A stretch of DNA of 64,000 nt from Gammaproteobacteria bacterium (GTDB lineage Bacteria > Pseudomonadota > Gammaproteobacteria > Steroidobacterales > Woeseiaceae): NCBI GenBank assembly GCA_024640305.1, contig JAHEFG010000002.1, forward strand, positions 62,001 through 126,000, given 5' to 3'. Below the pieces are notes generated by a model, which did no database searches, had not been told where the DNA came from, and saw nothing but the letters and a program-made list of their open reading frames with translations. Shown piece after piece: positions 1 to 8,594 of the stretch. Numbering within the stretch: the first letter of the stretch is position 1; each line of letters starts with the position of its first letter. The position numbers and the translations under genes are program-made.

Positions 1-1261
1 TGGCCGTGGCTTCTCTGTAAAAACCCAGCGACTCCTCGACCCGACCTTCTGCCCCCGCCGAGTTCCCAAGCCACGTCCAGGCATTAGACAAGGAAGGATT
101 TAGCTCAACAGCGCGCAGGAGCGCCTGCTTTGCCTCATCCCACTTGAGGTCCGAATTGAGCATCAACCCTCGAACCGCATATGCGTCAGCGAAATTGGGA
201 TCAATTTCTATGGCGCGATCCAACAATGGCGTGGCCAATTCCCGTGCCTCTTGTGGATCCAGGTTTCCGTATGCATAGAGCGAATCACCTCTCAGCAACA
301 TCAGTGTCTCTGCCAATGACGATAAAGCGGGCGGAAAGTCCGGTTCAACGGCAATGATTTCTTCCAGGATCACTCGTGCCTCGAGGAGATTCGCATTAGA
401 GCGCGTTGTGATTTTCTTACGTGCAGCCAGGTATTTCTCGTACACAGCAATACCGACTTCGTGCGTCTGCAATACAGGCGCCTCGTCTCCCAGCAAGTTG
501 CCCCGCAACTCTTTGACGATCGCGGCTGAGATTTCATCCTGGACGGCGAAGACGTCCTGAAGTTCGCGGTCGTAGGTTTCGGACCAGAGGTGAAAACCAT
601 CACTGACCTTGATGAGCTGCGCCGTTATCCGCAACCTGTCGCCGTCCTTGCGAACAGACCCTTCAAGCACATTCTGCACACCGAGTGCGTTGCCTATTTC
701 GCGCAGATCTTCGTTGCGGCCTTTGAATGCAAATGATGATGTACGACCAGCAACCTTCAGCGCTTTGAGTTTCGCAAGTCCGTTCAGAATTTCTTCGGTG
801 ATACCGTCGGAAAAATAGTCCTGGTCTTTATTCGGTGACATATCGGTAAATGGCAAGACGGCGATAGACACATCACCGTCGGCAACCGATTGCTCTACAG
901 GCTCTGGAGTGCGGGGAAACAAGAATCGTTCACCAGCTACAAAAACGACGACGAGTGCAAGTGCGGCGAGAGTCACGTGGTTGAGCTTTTTGCCCGTCGC
1001 TGCTGTTATCGACTGCTCGCGATCCACCTCTTTTTGCAGCTTGATGCCTTCCGGCGTTAGTTCGAATGCCCACGCGAACACCAGGGTTGGAACGATACCC
1101 AATACAGCCAGGAGAAAGATCAGGGAGTTAACCCATTCCGGAAGACGCAAAGCCGGTACAGCCATGTCGGCAACCTGCAGCACGAGCCACGACATGACAG
1201 CGTAGGCCATGGCAACCCTGAAGACGTTTCTACGCTTGATTTCCTGGAACAGGGTAGACAT
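1..1261 (-). CDS. TolB-like/TPR membrane protein (5' end present, 3' end cut by window)
   Basis: The 420 visible residues start at an ATG (MSTLFQEIKRR) and run off the window edge. Hydrophobic stretches at about residues 14-38, 43-67 and 93-110 predict an N-terminal membrane anchor. A TolB/FlgO-like domain begins near residue 131 (SIAVLPFTDMSP, then YFSDGITEEILN and VAGRTSSFAFKG), followed from about residue 260 by tetratricopeptide repeats (for example LLDRAIEIDPNFADAYAVRG). This architecture is common in proteins loosely annotated as adenylate cyclase-like or PilF-like TPR proteins, in which the TolB-like module often follows a cyclase or DNA-binding domain. No such enzymatic or DNA-binding domain is visible here, so the role is unknown; a scaffold or signalling role at the inner membrane is inference. 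The next gene is divergent. Confidence 0.8.
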   Translation of the reverse strand, partial: MSTLFQEIKRRNVFRVAMAYAVMSWLVLQVADMAVPALRLPEWVNSLIFLLAVLGIVPTLVFAWAFELTPEGIKLQKEVDREQSITAATGKKLNHVTLAALALVVVFVAGERFLFPRTPEPVEQSVADGDVSIAVLPFTDMSPNKDQDYFSDGITEEILNGLAKLKALKVAGRTSSFAFKGRNEDLREIGNALGVQNVLEGSVRKDGDRLRITAQLIKVSDGFHLWSETYDRELQDVFAVQDEISAAIVKELRGNLLGDEAPVLQTHEVGIAVYEKYLAARKKITTRSNANLLEARVILEEIIAVEPDFPPALSSLAETLMLLRGDSLYAYGNLDPQEARELATPLLDRAIEIDPNFADAYAVRGLMLNSDLKWDEAKQALLRAVELNPSLSNAWTWLGNSAGAEGRVEESLGFYREATA

Positions 1262-1399
1262 CGCTACTCCCAGAATGGCAAGGCCGTATGGTAGCAAGCG
1301 CGAGCTGTGGGGTCATGCGCTGGATCGTGCGGCGCATAGACTGCATCATCAACTCGTTATACTGTGTCGCTCGACGGATAATCAGGGGATATCACACCA

Positions 1400-3151
1400 A
1401 TGTACCAAGGCAAGATCTTAATGCTCTCTATGCTGTTCTCCGCCATGCTATTGGTGGTGGCCTGCAGCCCTGACGAATCCGCGCCCGAACAAACACACCG
1501 CAGTATCGAGGAAATCGCAGATGAGTTCCTCGCGGCGACATTGGAACGCAACCCAACGCTGGGCACCTACTACGCAATAGAGGGAGCCCGCCACGACAAG
1601 TTGTATGACAACTCCCTGGATGCGCTTGCGGAATGGCAAGCGCGGCAAGATGCCTGGTTGACTGAACTCAACACAATCGGTGCACCAACCGAGGTTGGCA
1701 GTCGGGATTGGGTAACGTACGGCATCATGCATGAAGACCTTGAAGGCTCTGTTGAGGCTCGCGTATGCAATGGCCACCTGTGGAGGGCGAGCACCACTAC
1801 TGCCTGGTACAGAAACCTACCATTTGTTTTCGAGGTCCAGCCAGTAGAGACAGAAGATGAGCGCCAGCAGACGCTGGATCGTCTGCGCGCAGTAGCAACA
1901 TATATCGATACCGAGATTTCAAATCTTCGACTGGGCATAGAGCTCGGTTACAGCGCACCGCGACTGACAGCAGAGGATGTTCCGCAACAAGTGAGCGCGC
2001 TGATCGCAGACGATTCAATTTTTCTGAACCCTGCAACACGCACAGAGGACGAAGCGTTTCAAACAGCCGCTCGAGGCATTTACGAAGACGAAATTACTCC
2101 GGCAATTTTGCGTTTTGCCGATTTCATGGAGAACGAGTACATCGAACAGGCGCGAGAGGGAATTGCGCTTAGCGCAAACCCCAATGGCGAACAGTGCTAC
2201 CCGGCCCTCGTACGTTCGTTCGCTACCGTACGTCCATCGGCCGACGAAATACACGAGGTGGGGCTGCAACAGATCGCCCGTATTCGTAAGGACATGCACA
2301 CAGTCATCGACAAGCATTTTGGCGGTGGCTCGATCGAAGACTTCCTGCGTCGAGTCAACACAGATCCCGAATTTACGTTTCAATCTGAAGACGCCGTATT
2401 GCAGTACTCAGTGGACGGACTCAATGCCGCCAAGGCCGCAATGCCCAGCGTGTTTAATCGATTACCGAAAGCCGACGTTGTCATCAAGCCTTACCCTGAG
2501 TTTGCGGAAAGCGGCATCGGCGAATACCACTCACCGTCCGAAGACGGCACCCGACCCGGCATTTTTTATATTGCCGTGACTGACCCGCTGCACCGCTCTC
2601 GCGTCACGCAGATATCCACCCTTTATCACGAGACTTACCCCGGCCATCACCAGCAGATTGCGATTTCATTGGAGTTGGGTGACAAGGTGCATGCGATCGC
2701 ACGCTATTTTGGCAATTCCGGTTTTTCGGAGGGTTGGGGTTTGTATGCAGAACGACTTGCAGACGAGCTTGGTCTGTATACCAACCCAATTGACTACTTT
2801 GGAATGCTCTCGGAACAGGGTGCTCGTGCCTCGCGGCTGGTTATCGATACCGGCCTGCACACCAGGGGCTGGACACGGCAGCAGGCCGTCGACTACATGA
2901 TGAGCAATACTGCCTGGTCAGAAACGGATATCCAGAACGATATCAATCGCTACATTTCATATCCGGGCCAGGCGACGTCGTACATGCTGGGTATGCTCGA
3001 AATTCAGCGCTTGCGAAAACTGGCAGAAGATGAGCTCGGTGATACTTTCGATCTGAGCGCGTTTCACGACCGGGTGGTCGGTTTCGGTGGCATTACGCTG
3101 CCGATGTTGCACGTCTCTATCCTGGCCTGGATAGAGGAGCAGAAACAATAG
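1400..3151 (+). CDS. DUF885 family lipoprotein, putative metal-dependent hydrolase
   Basis: The 583-residue protein has a lipoprotein signal with lipobox V19-V20-A21-C22, so it should be acylated and anchored in a membrane facing the periplasm. The rest matches the DUF885 family in length and in its hallmark H410-E-T-Y-P-G-H416-H417 motif and the downstream segment FSEGWGLYAERL. DUF885 proteins resemble zinc peptidases (the HExxxGHH and EGWG segments would supply metal and catalytic ligands), but most have no assigned substrate. An AGGGG ribosome binding site lies about 12 bases before the ATG, and a TATACT sequence near 1358 could be its -10 box. It stands alone between a divergent and a convergent gene. 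Family is clear; the exact reaction is not. Confidence 0.85.
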   Translation: MYQGKILMLSMLFSAMLLVVACSPDESAPEQTHRSIEEIADEFLAATLERNPTLGTYYAIEGARHDKLYDNSLDALAEWQARQDAWLTELNTIGAPTEVGSRDWVTYGIMHEDLEGSVEARVCNGHLWRASTTTAWYRNLPFVFEVQPVETEDERQQTLDRLRAVATYIDTEISNLRLGIELGYSAPRLTAEDVPQQVSALIADDSIFLNPATRTEDEAFQTAARGIYEDEITPAILRFADFMENEYIEQAREGIALSANPNGEQCYPALVRSFATVRPSADEIHEVGLQQIARIRKDMHTVIDKHFGGGSIEDFLRRVNTDPEFTFQSEDAVLQYSVDGLNAAKAAMPSVFNRLPKADVVIKPYPEFAESGIGEYHSPSEDGTRPGIFYIAVTDPLHRSRVTQISTLYHETYPGHHQQIAISLELGDKVHAIARYFGNSGFSEGWGLYAERLADELGLYTNPIDYFGMLSEQGARASRLVIDTGLHTRGWTRQQAVDYMMSNTAWSETDIQNDINRYISYPGQATSYMLGMLEIQRLRKLAEDELGDTFDLSAFHDRVVGFGGITLPMLHVSILAWIEEQKQ

Positions 3152-3171
3152 CGGAGCCCGAAGGCCCCGCT
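3150..3171. terminator. Hairpin between convergent genes, possible weak terminator
   Basis: A 9-base-pair hairpin with one A-C mismatch (AGCGGAGCC, loop CGAA, GGCCCCGCT) starts on the stop codon of the DUF885 gene and faces the end of the DUF4382 gene. There is no clear T-run on either side, so it may only protect transcript ends. Confidence 0.35.
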
Positions 3172-3199
3172 AAGATCCAGCTTCTTCCCTACTGAAAAT

Positions 3200-4168
3200 C
3201 TAGGGGATGTTTACCTCTGTTAGCTGCTTCGCAATGATCTCAGCAGGTTTGCCTTCAGCAGGGTCGAACGTTGTTCCGTCACAAGTGAACGCTACTTCGT
3301 ATTCACCCGCAAGCAGGAAGCCAACCGTGTAGTGGTATGACACTACGCCCTCAAGGTCGGTCTGCTCATTTACTATCGCGGTAGCAATCGGGTCCAGCAG
3401 CCCATCCGGATCCGATTCGGCGTCGGTACCAATAGGGTTCGGCTCAACGCCGTCGTCAAATACGAAAACAGATGGCGCGCATGCGGGTTCAGTAGGCGCG
3501 ACTATCGCGGCAGCAGGATCACCGGTGATCTCGCCGGTCAGAGTACCAACTTCAACGTTATTGACGAGGCGGATGGTAGGCCGCAAGACAACGTCCGGAT
3601 CCAGCCCGGGTGGCGCGGTGACAGATTTCATTAAATCAAATTCTGCGGTGAAGTCTGCCGAACCATTAACGGGAACGGTAAATCCGCTGACCAGCTTCAG
3701 GCCACTTTGCGCTCCGCTTGGTACGTAGAGATTGTGCAACGATGATCCTGAATTCATGACGATATAGGACTTCTCACCAGCACACACGGTGCCAGCAAGG
3801 TCCGGATCGTCTGCGCCGCCGGCAGCGCCTCGAACAGCATCAACACCGAGTCGCATCCACTGATAATCTCCCGCCGGCAATTCGTAATTGAACAACAAGG
3901 GGGCAGCATTGGCACCCTGGAAGTCGAGGAGATTTACTATTTGCACCGGGTCCAGTGGCTCGACGATGGATTCACCGGCGCCCTTAAATTCGATTTCATT
4001 AAATGCAACACAGACCTTGTTTGCATCGTGAACCGGGCCATCACTGACACCCAACGATATTGTGCCGGTCTTTTCTCCAGAAGCGGAGCCAGAGCCGCCG
4101 CAGCCTGCAAGCCCGACAACCAGCAGCACCAGTAAGCCAGTCGTGAGTGTTGTTCGTAAATGAGTCAT
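3200..4168 (-). CDS. DUF4382 domain lipoprotein
   Basis: A 322-residue secreted lipoprotein: the N-terminus has a hydrophobic core and the lipobox L20-A21-G22-C23, followed by a short Gly/Ser linker. Residues from about 35 to 185 match the DUF4382 pattern (GTISLGVSDGPVHDANKVCVAF, here shortened, then PAGDYQWMRLGVDA), a beta-rich extracytoplasmic domain often found in surface or periplasmic proteins of marine bacteria. The C-terminal 120 residues form a second beta-type region that resembles a carboxypeptidase-regulatory-like fold but is not recognisable by motif. An AGGGGA ribosome binding site precedes the ATG. It appears monocistronic and convergent with the DUF885 gene. No enzymatic residue is evident, and a binding or structural role is inference. 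Confidence 0.8.
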   Translation of the reverse strand: MTHLRTTLTTGLLVLLVVGLAGCGGSGSASGEKTGTISLGVSDGPVHDANKVCVAFNEIEFKGAGESIVEPLDPVQIVNLLDFQGANAAPLLFNYELPAGDYQWMRLGVDAVRGAAGGADDPDLAGTVCAGEKSYIVMNSGSSLHNLYVPSGAQSGLKLVSGFTVPVNGSADFTAEFDLMKSVTAPPGLDPDVVLRPTIRLVNNVEVGTLTGEITGDPAAAIVAPTEPACAPSVFVFDDGVEPNPIGTDAESDPDGLLDPIATAIVNEQTDLEGVVSYHYTVGFLLAGEYEVAFTCDGTTFDPAEGKPAEIIAKQLTEVNIP

Positions 4169-4339
4169 CTAAAATCCCCTGTAACAAGAGCGATTTCCTG
4201 TCGCTGTGACTATCTAACATCAACCCGCCTTGTTCAGATCAGTTTTTTTACATAACTCACAAATTCTCCGATGACACAGACACTTAATAGTATGAGGAGC
4301 CAGGTCAGCCTGGGCTTGATGAGATTATCGAAGGGGAAA

Positions 4340-4415
4340 TGGTGCCGGATAGAAGATTCGAACTTCTGACCCCATCATTACGAATGATGTGCTCTACCAA
4401 CTGAGCTAATCCGGC
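4340..4415 (-). tRNA. tRNA-Thr (anticodon CGT)
   Basis: A full 76-base cloverleaf with encoded CCA. The 7-bp acceptor stem (GCCGGAT with ATCCGGC), the D arm (AGCTCAGTTGGTAGAGC), the anticodon stem CATCA/TGATG around loop TTCGTAA, and the T arm with TTCGAAT all form. The anticodon CGT and overall sequence match bacterial threonine tRNAs of the thrW type. It lies between the DUF4382 and Irr-like genes, on the same strand. Confidence 0.97.
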
Positions 4416-4466
4416 AGCGGCGCGAAGTATAGCCGCAGAGCAGCGCCCCGAAAAGGGGTTTTGCGA

Positions 4467-4886
4467 CTAATGGCTGCGATCCCTGACCTTGATCAGCACC
4501 TCGATGCTCTCACGCTCCGTGCCTTTTGGCAGATCCGGCAAATCCCGGAAACAGACCTGCTCATCGGGTATGTCTGACAGCTCGCCTGAATCGACGTTGT
4601 AGAAATGGTGATGCGGGCGAGTCGTCGAATCGTAGAATTTTCGAACCGGGTCGACCATGACTTCCCTGACCAGGCCATGCTTTGAGAACAGATTGAGGCT
4701 GTTGTACACGGTCGCTTTCGATACCTTGCTGCCCGAGTCTTTGAGCTTATCGATCAAGTGTTCAGCCGACATGTGCTGGGGCCGCTGCAGCAGGATAGCG
4801 GCAATATCGAGACGCTGTGGCGTCGGCAGAATTCCGAACTGATCAAACAGAGACAGGAGATCCGCACGTGTCATTGCCGAACCCAT
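4467..4886 (-). CDS. Fur superfamily regulator, Irr-like
   Basis: A 139-residue winged-helix regulator of the Fur superfamily. The N-terminal half carries the DNA-binding fold (PTPQRLDIAAILL, then SKATVYNSLNLFSKHGLV with the typical TVYN recognition helix). The dimerisation half has the RPHHHFYN metal-site segment followed by SGELSDIP and ends ESIEVLIKVRDR. The HHH-FY-ELxDIP pattern and the absence of any CxxC zinc pair resemble the haem-responsive Irr branch rather than Fur or Zur. A longer reading frame upstream exists, but it is not Fur-like; starts at 4886 or 4874 both fit. A TATAAT box sits about 20 bases before the first of these. It is divergent from the pilin operon with about 90 bases between, so the two could share control. 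Irr assignment is inference from motifs. Confidence 0.85.
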   Translation of the reverse strand: MGSAMTRADLLSLFDQFGILPTPQRLDIAAILLQRPQHMSAEHLIDKLKDSGSKVSKATVYNSLNLFSKHGLVREVMVDPVRKFYDSTTRPHHHFYNVDSGELSDIPDEQVCFRDLPDLPKGTERESIEVLIKVRDRSH

Positions 4887-4978
4887 GTTGATGGCGATTT
4901 GCCGATTATAGCCCAGATTCGCGACGTGCCGAGGCAGGCGATGCGACCTACCCTGCCTGCAGGACAAGGAGGTCCGCC

Positions 4979-5512
4979 ATGCCGAAACTCAATCGCGGTT
5001 ATTCATTGTTTGAACTGCTGATGACCCTGACACTGGCCGCGCTGATACTGGGGCTGGGGTTGCCCTCATTCACCAGCGTCATCGCACGTAACCGTCAGCA
5101 CGTTGAGATCAATGCGCTGTTTCATGCGATTCACCTGGCTCGCAAGGAGTCGATCATGCGGCGACAAGTCGTGTCGCTGTGCCCAAGCGTCGATGCCATC
5201 CGTTGCAGGCCCGGCAAAGATTGGTCGTCTGGCTGGCTGATGTTCGCCAACCACGATGGCGACGAACCCCCGCAGATCGACCCCGGTGAACCACTTCTGC
5301 AGGTTCATACCGTGGGTGAAAATATCAGGATCACCGCAAACCGGCGCGGATTCACGCTCAGAGCCACTCAGAAGCGCGCCACGAACGGCACAATCGTTGT
5401 CTGTGACACGGCCGGGCGCATCCCTCCCAAGGCGCTGGTCGTAAGCTACACTGGCAGGCCGCGCGTCACCCTCAAAACCACCCGCGGCAAGCCCTATGCC
5501 TGTGCGGATTAA
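4979..5512 (+). CDS. fimT: GspH/FimT family minor pseudopilin
   Basis: A 177-residue type IV pilin-like protein that opens the first minor pilin operon. The leader MPKLNRG is cut before Y8 by prepilin peptidase, leaving the motif YSLFEL with the conserved Glu at mature position 5 and a 20-residue hydrophobic helix. The remainder matches the GspH/FimT domain, with a cysteine pair in its C-terminal part (CDTAGR and the final CAD). An AAGGAGG ribosome binding site sits seven bases before the ATG. FimT-type proteins help initiate pilus assembly or bind DNA during uptake in some species; which applies here is unknown. Tyr at mature position 1 instead of Phe is slightly unusual. A 98-base gap separates it from the next pilin gene. 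Confidence 0.88.
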   Translation: MPKLNRGYSLFELLMTLTLAALILGLGLPSFTSVIARNRQHVEINALFHAIHLARKESIMRRQVVSLCPSVDAIRCRPGKDWSSGWLMFANHDGDEPPQIDPGEPLLQVHTVGENIRITANRRGFTLRATQKRATNGTIVVCDTAGRIPPKALVVSYTGRPRVTLKTTRGKPYACAD

Positions 5513-5610
5513 GTTAAGTTCAAGCCCTCTGAATCGACCGCCTGTCGGGCTGATTTGGCCGTTCGTCGGTTGCCTGCGAAGCTCCGCAACGCACGCAGTA
5601 TATTGCCTGC

Positions 5611-6216
5611 ATGAAAAAGCGAACCCAAACCGGCTTTACGTTGTACGAGTTGCTGATCACATTCCTGGTTGTCGGCACGGTGCTGGCGTACGGCATTCCA
5701 AATTTTGCGGCATACACAGCAAATAGCCGCATGACGAGCTCAGCCAACGACCTGCACGCGGCCTTTCAAATGGCACGTACTGAGGCGGCCCGCGCCAAAA
5801 CCAACATCACGATCTGCGCCAGTGCTAATTCAATGGACGCAGGCGCTGATTGCGGCGGCACATGGGATCAGGGCTATATCGTTTTCATTGACGACAATTT
5901 TGACCGCGCAAGGGCTGGCGCAACGGAGACCATTTTGCGTGCACACCCGGCTGCGGAAACAGGTGTCACGCTCGCCGTCGCCAACGATGCTACCTACTTC
6001 ATGTATGCATCGACCGGTATGGGCCGTCAGGATGTCGGCGGCAACGCCGCGCTCTCGCAAGTGGTTATGTGCGATGAGCGAGGCAACATAGTTGGTGCTG
6101 GCGGAAATTCGGCAGCGCGCCTGTTCGTCGCCACACCGTTGGGCCGGGCAACAATTTTGCGAGACATCGGGCTGATTGGTAATGCGCTGGCCAACATGGG
6201 CAAGAGCTGCCCATAG
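5611..6216 (+). CDS. fimU: GspH/FimT family minor pilin (FimU-like)
   Basis: A 201-residue minor pilin. The leader MKKRTQTG is cleaved before F9, and the mature protein starts FTLYEL with Glu at position 5. The GspH-type globular domain follows, including the recurring segments ARTEAARAKTNITICAS and WDQGYIVFIDD and a late VVMCDERGNIVG. In the Pseudomonas-type system FimU joins PilV, PilW, PilX and PilE in the tip complex that primes pilus extension with PilY1. Its place directly before pilV supports that role. The name is assigned by position and family because fimT and fimU share one domain. Confidence 0.85.
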   Translation: MKKRTQTGFTLYELLITFLVVGTVLAYGIPNFAAYTANSRMTSSANDLHAAFQMARTEAARAKTNITICASANSMDAGADCGGTWDQGYIVFIDDNFDRARAGATETILRAHPAAETGVTLAVANDATYFMYASTGMGRQDVGGNAALSQVVMCDERGNIVGAGGNSAARLFVATPLGRATILRDIGLIGNALANMGKSCP

Positions 6217-6248
6217 GCGTTCTACCGTCTATTTGAGGAAAGATTTCG

Positions 6249-6716
6249 ATGCGGATAAATAAAAACATCAGGGCTAAAGGGAACCAGCGAGGCTTTTCGC
6301 TCGTGGAGGTTCTGATCGCGCTGATCATAATGTCAGTTGGCATGCTCGGCATTGCCGGGCTCTACGTACAAAGCATGCAAGCCGGTCGCACATCCTTGTT
6401 TCGACATCATGCCGTGACGCTGGCGGGCGATGTCGCGGATCGTATTCGCGCCAACCCCACTGCGGGTGCTGCGTATACCGGGGCCGGAATAGACTTCGGC
6501 TGCGTCGCAGCAGGAGTCGATTGCAACGAAGTCGAAATGGCATCCAGCGATATTTTGCTTTGGTCGCAGCAAGCCAACGAATCCTTGCCTAATGGCACGG
6601 TCGTGGTCGCATACGATAACGCAACCGTTCCGCCAAGCTATACGATTGCTGTCGGTTGGGATGAGCCTGGCGAACAGCTGAACTACACGATCGTCATTCC
6701 GGTGATAGGACTATGA
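6249..6716 (+). CDS. pilV: Minor pilin PilV
   Basis: A 155-residue minor pilin with a 15-residue leader ending in RG, cleaved before F16 (FSLVEVLIALIIMSVGMLG, Glu at mature position 5). The helix followed by GLQ/GLY-type and QAGRTSLFRHHAVTLAGDVADRIRAN segments is the signature of PilV, in which the ADRIRAN stretch is strongly conserved. It is preceded by a GAGGAAAG ribosome binding site and overlaps the next gene by four bases (ATGA), showing translational coupling. PilV should sit in the inner membrane before assembly and at the pilus tip afterwards. Confidence 0.93.
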   Translation: MRINKNIRAKGNQRGFSLVEVLIALIIMSVGMLGIAGLYVQSMQAGRTSLFRHHAVTLAGDVADRIRANPTAGAAYTGAGIDFGCVAAGVDCNEVEMASSDILLWSQQANESLPNGTVVVAYDNATVPPSYTIAVGWDEPGEQLNYTIVIPVIGL

Positions 6717-7705
6717 GAACCCTTAGCAACAAGCAAGCTGGCCTGACGATGGTAGAGCTGATGGTCGCTCTTGCGATCGGGTCGTTCCTGATGATTGGAG
6801 CCATCCAGATCTACAGCCAGAGTCGACAGGCGTTTGTCGTCAACGAGTCGATTGCTCGCGTTCAGGAGACGGCGCAGTTTGCGATGGACACTATCGAAGC
6901 CGACCTGCGCATGGCCAGCAACTGGGGTCGAAATAGCCGACCGCTCGCCGTCGAAGGACGCTCGATCGCCGGAACACCTAACCCAAACGCACTGCCTGAA
7001 CCGAACGGATGTGGTGACGGCTGGGCACTGAACGTCGCCATGACCGTAGAAGGTGTTAACAACGGATACACACTGCCCTGTGCCCCCGGGCGCGTGGCCT
7101 TCCCGGTAGCCGCCCAGGCAAACTCAGACAGTTTCACGGTGCGCAGGGCGACCGTGGTTCCAGCACCATTAGAGGCCGGTCGCCTGCAAATTCAGACGAC
7201 ACGTATTCAGGGCCGCTTGTTCGCCGACGGCATCGTGCCAGCAGGATTCAGTCCCGTCGATTCAACAACTCATAACCTGCTCGTTAACAGCTATTACGTC
7301 GCGGCAGATTCCGAATTGATACCGGGTGTACCTACGCTGCGACGCAAGTCGCTTAGCATGGTCGCCGGGGCGCCGGGCATTGTTGATCAGGAGATCGCAC
7401 CTGGCGTTGAAAACCTGCAGATTCAACTCGGCATCGATGTTGACGAGGACAATACGGTCGATCGCTACGTTAATCCGGGTGTCCTGGGTGAAGCGATTTA
7501 CGACCCGAGCGCTGCGGAATTTATTCCAGGCGCACGTGTAATGACTGCCCGCGTGTGGCTGCTTGTGCGTGGTATCACGCAGGAAATTGGTATTCAGCAA
7601 GTACGCGGCTTTCAACCTGGTGATATCAACCTGGGCGTACCGAATGACACATTCCGTCGCATCCAGGTCTCCAAAACCATTCTTCTGCGCAACGCCAGAA
7701 CCTGA
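6713..7705 (+). CDS. pilW: Minor pilin PilW
   Basis: A 330-residue minor pilin. The leader ends at G10 and the mature chain starts LTMVELMVALAIGSF with Glu at position 5. Downstream segments typical of PilW are NESIARVQETAQFAMDTIEADLRMA and the C-terminal GVENLQIQLGIDVDEDNTVDRY (both shortened here), which match the usual length and order of the family. The DVDEDNTVD stretch resembles a calcium-binding loop. PilW bridges PilV and PilX in the tip complex of the Pseudomonas system. The start overlaps pilV by four bases. Confidence 0.92.
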   Translation: MRTLSNKQAGLTMVELMVALAIGSFLMIGAIQIYSQSRQAFVVNESIARVQETAQFAMDTIEADLRMASNWGRNSRPLAVEGRSIAGTPNPNALPEPNGCGDGWALNVAMTVEGVNNGYTLPCAPGRVAFPVAAQANSDSFTVRRATVVPAPLEAGRLQIQTTRIQGRLFADGIVPAGFSPVDSTTHNLLVNSYYVAADSELIPGVPTLRRKSLSMVAGAPGIVDQEIAPGVENLQIQLGIDVDEDNTVDRYVNPGVLGEAIYDPSAAEFIPGARVMTARVWLLVRGITQEIGIQQVRGFQPGDINLGVPNDTFRRIQVSKTILLRNART

Positions 7706-7720
7706 TTGAGAGAACAGGCC

Positions 7721-8191
7721 ATGAACACAACTATTCAGATTAAGAAGCAACAAGGTGCGGCGTTGATCGTCGGCCTGATTCTTCTTGTCGTCATCACGGT
7801 TCTCGCTGTTTCAGGCATGAACACCGCGACGACTGAGCTTGCGATGGCGCGTAACGACCAGAACTACGAGAACGCGTTCCAGGCCGCCGAAACCGGTCTT
7901 GAAAGTGCGCTGGCACAGGGCCAGTTCACAACACTAGCTGGCGCGGCCGTTACGCAGGTTATTAATGCAAATGACTCTGTAACCGCACAAATCGATTTCG
8001 AAGACTCAACGCTCGTTCCGGACAGGGCATTCAGTCTCGGTGTGGGCAGTGGCGTCTCCGCATACCATTTTCTTGCGACTTCGCAAGCCGAGTCTCGCAG
8101 AGCTGGAGCGGGAACAACCACGGATCGCGATTCGACAGCGGTTCATACACAGGCTTTTTATGTTGTCGGTCCGGAAGCGCCGACGCTTTAA
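7721..8191 (+). CDS. pilX: Minor pilin PilX
   Basis: A 156-residue minor pilin starting at the ATG that follows GAGAGAACAGGCC; an in-frame TTG 15 bases earlier is less convincing. The cleavage site is QQG12/A13, followed by AALIVGLILLVVITVL. As in other PilX proteins, the Glu at mature position 5 is absent, which fits a tip position resembling GspK. The segment ENAFQAAETGLESAL is characteristic of PilX. It begins 15 bases after pilW and is followed by a small exported protein. Confidence 0.9.
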   Translation: MNTTIQIKKQQGAALIVGLILLVVITVLAVSGMNTATTELAMARNDQNYENAFQAAETGLESALAQGQFTTLAGAAVTQVINANDSVTAQIDFEDSTLVPDRAFSLGVGSGVSAYHFLATSQAESRRAGAGTTTDRDSTAVHTQAFYVVGPEAPTL

Positions 8192-8231
8192 CCACTATTG
8201 AGTGACGACCCAGGGAATGAAGGTGAATCTC

Positions 8232-8564
8232 ATGAAAATCAAGACTCTATTTGCAATCGCGTTGTTCGGCATTTCGTTTGCAGCCACTGGACAAATTATA
8301 TCGCAGGCCTACGAAATTGCACTTGGCGACTTTCGCGCGCCAGTGTCGCAAAACGGTGTCGCGGCATTTAAAGAATGTGCAGACTGTGAACGCAGGCTCG
8401 TAAGAGTCACACCGGCCACTCGCTATACCGTTAATGGCAGGATTGTGCCGCTCGATGATTTTCGCAAGAGCATCGGACCGGGCGGAAGCGGCAAGCACGG
8501 TGACGTGATAGTCCTGCACCATCTCGAATCGGACACGATCGAATCGATCGCCGTTTCACTTTGA
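8232..8564 (+). CDS. Small exported protein in pilin operon, PilY2-like
   Basis: A 110-residue protein with a clear Sec signal peptide (MKIKTLFAIALFGISFAATG). Two earlier in-frame starts (8202 GTG and 8217 ATG) exist, but the AAGGTGA site seven bases before this ATG favours it. The mature part is about 90 residues with a CADC motif near the middle and the segment TRYTVNGRIVPLDDFR. By size, secretion signal and place beside pilY1 it resembles PilY2, a little-studied protein that lies after pilY1 in Pseudomonas; here it comes before pilY1. Assignment is by context and general resemblance only. The second pilin operon in this window has no counterpart. Confidence 0.72.
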   Translation: MKIKTLFAIALFGISFAATGQIISQAYEIALGDFRAPVSQNGVAAFKECADCERRLVRVTPATRYTVNGRIVPLDDFRKSIGPGGSGKHGDVIVLHHLESDTIESIAVSL

Positions 8565-8594
8565 TAATTGAATTCAACGATTGAGGCCAAGATC

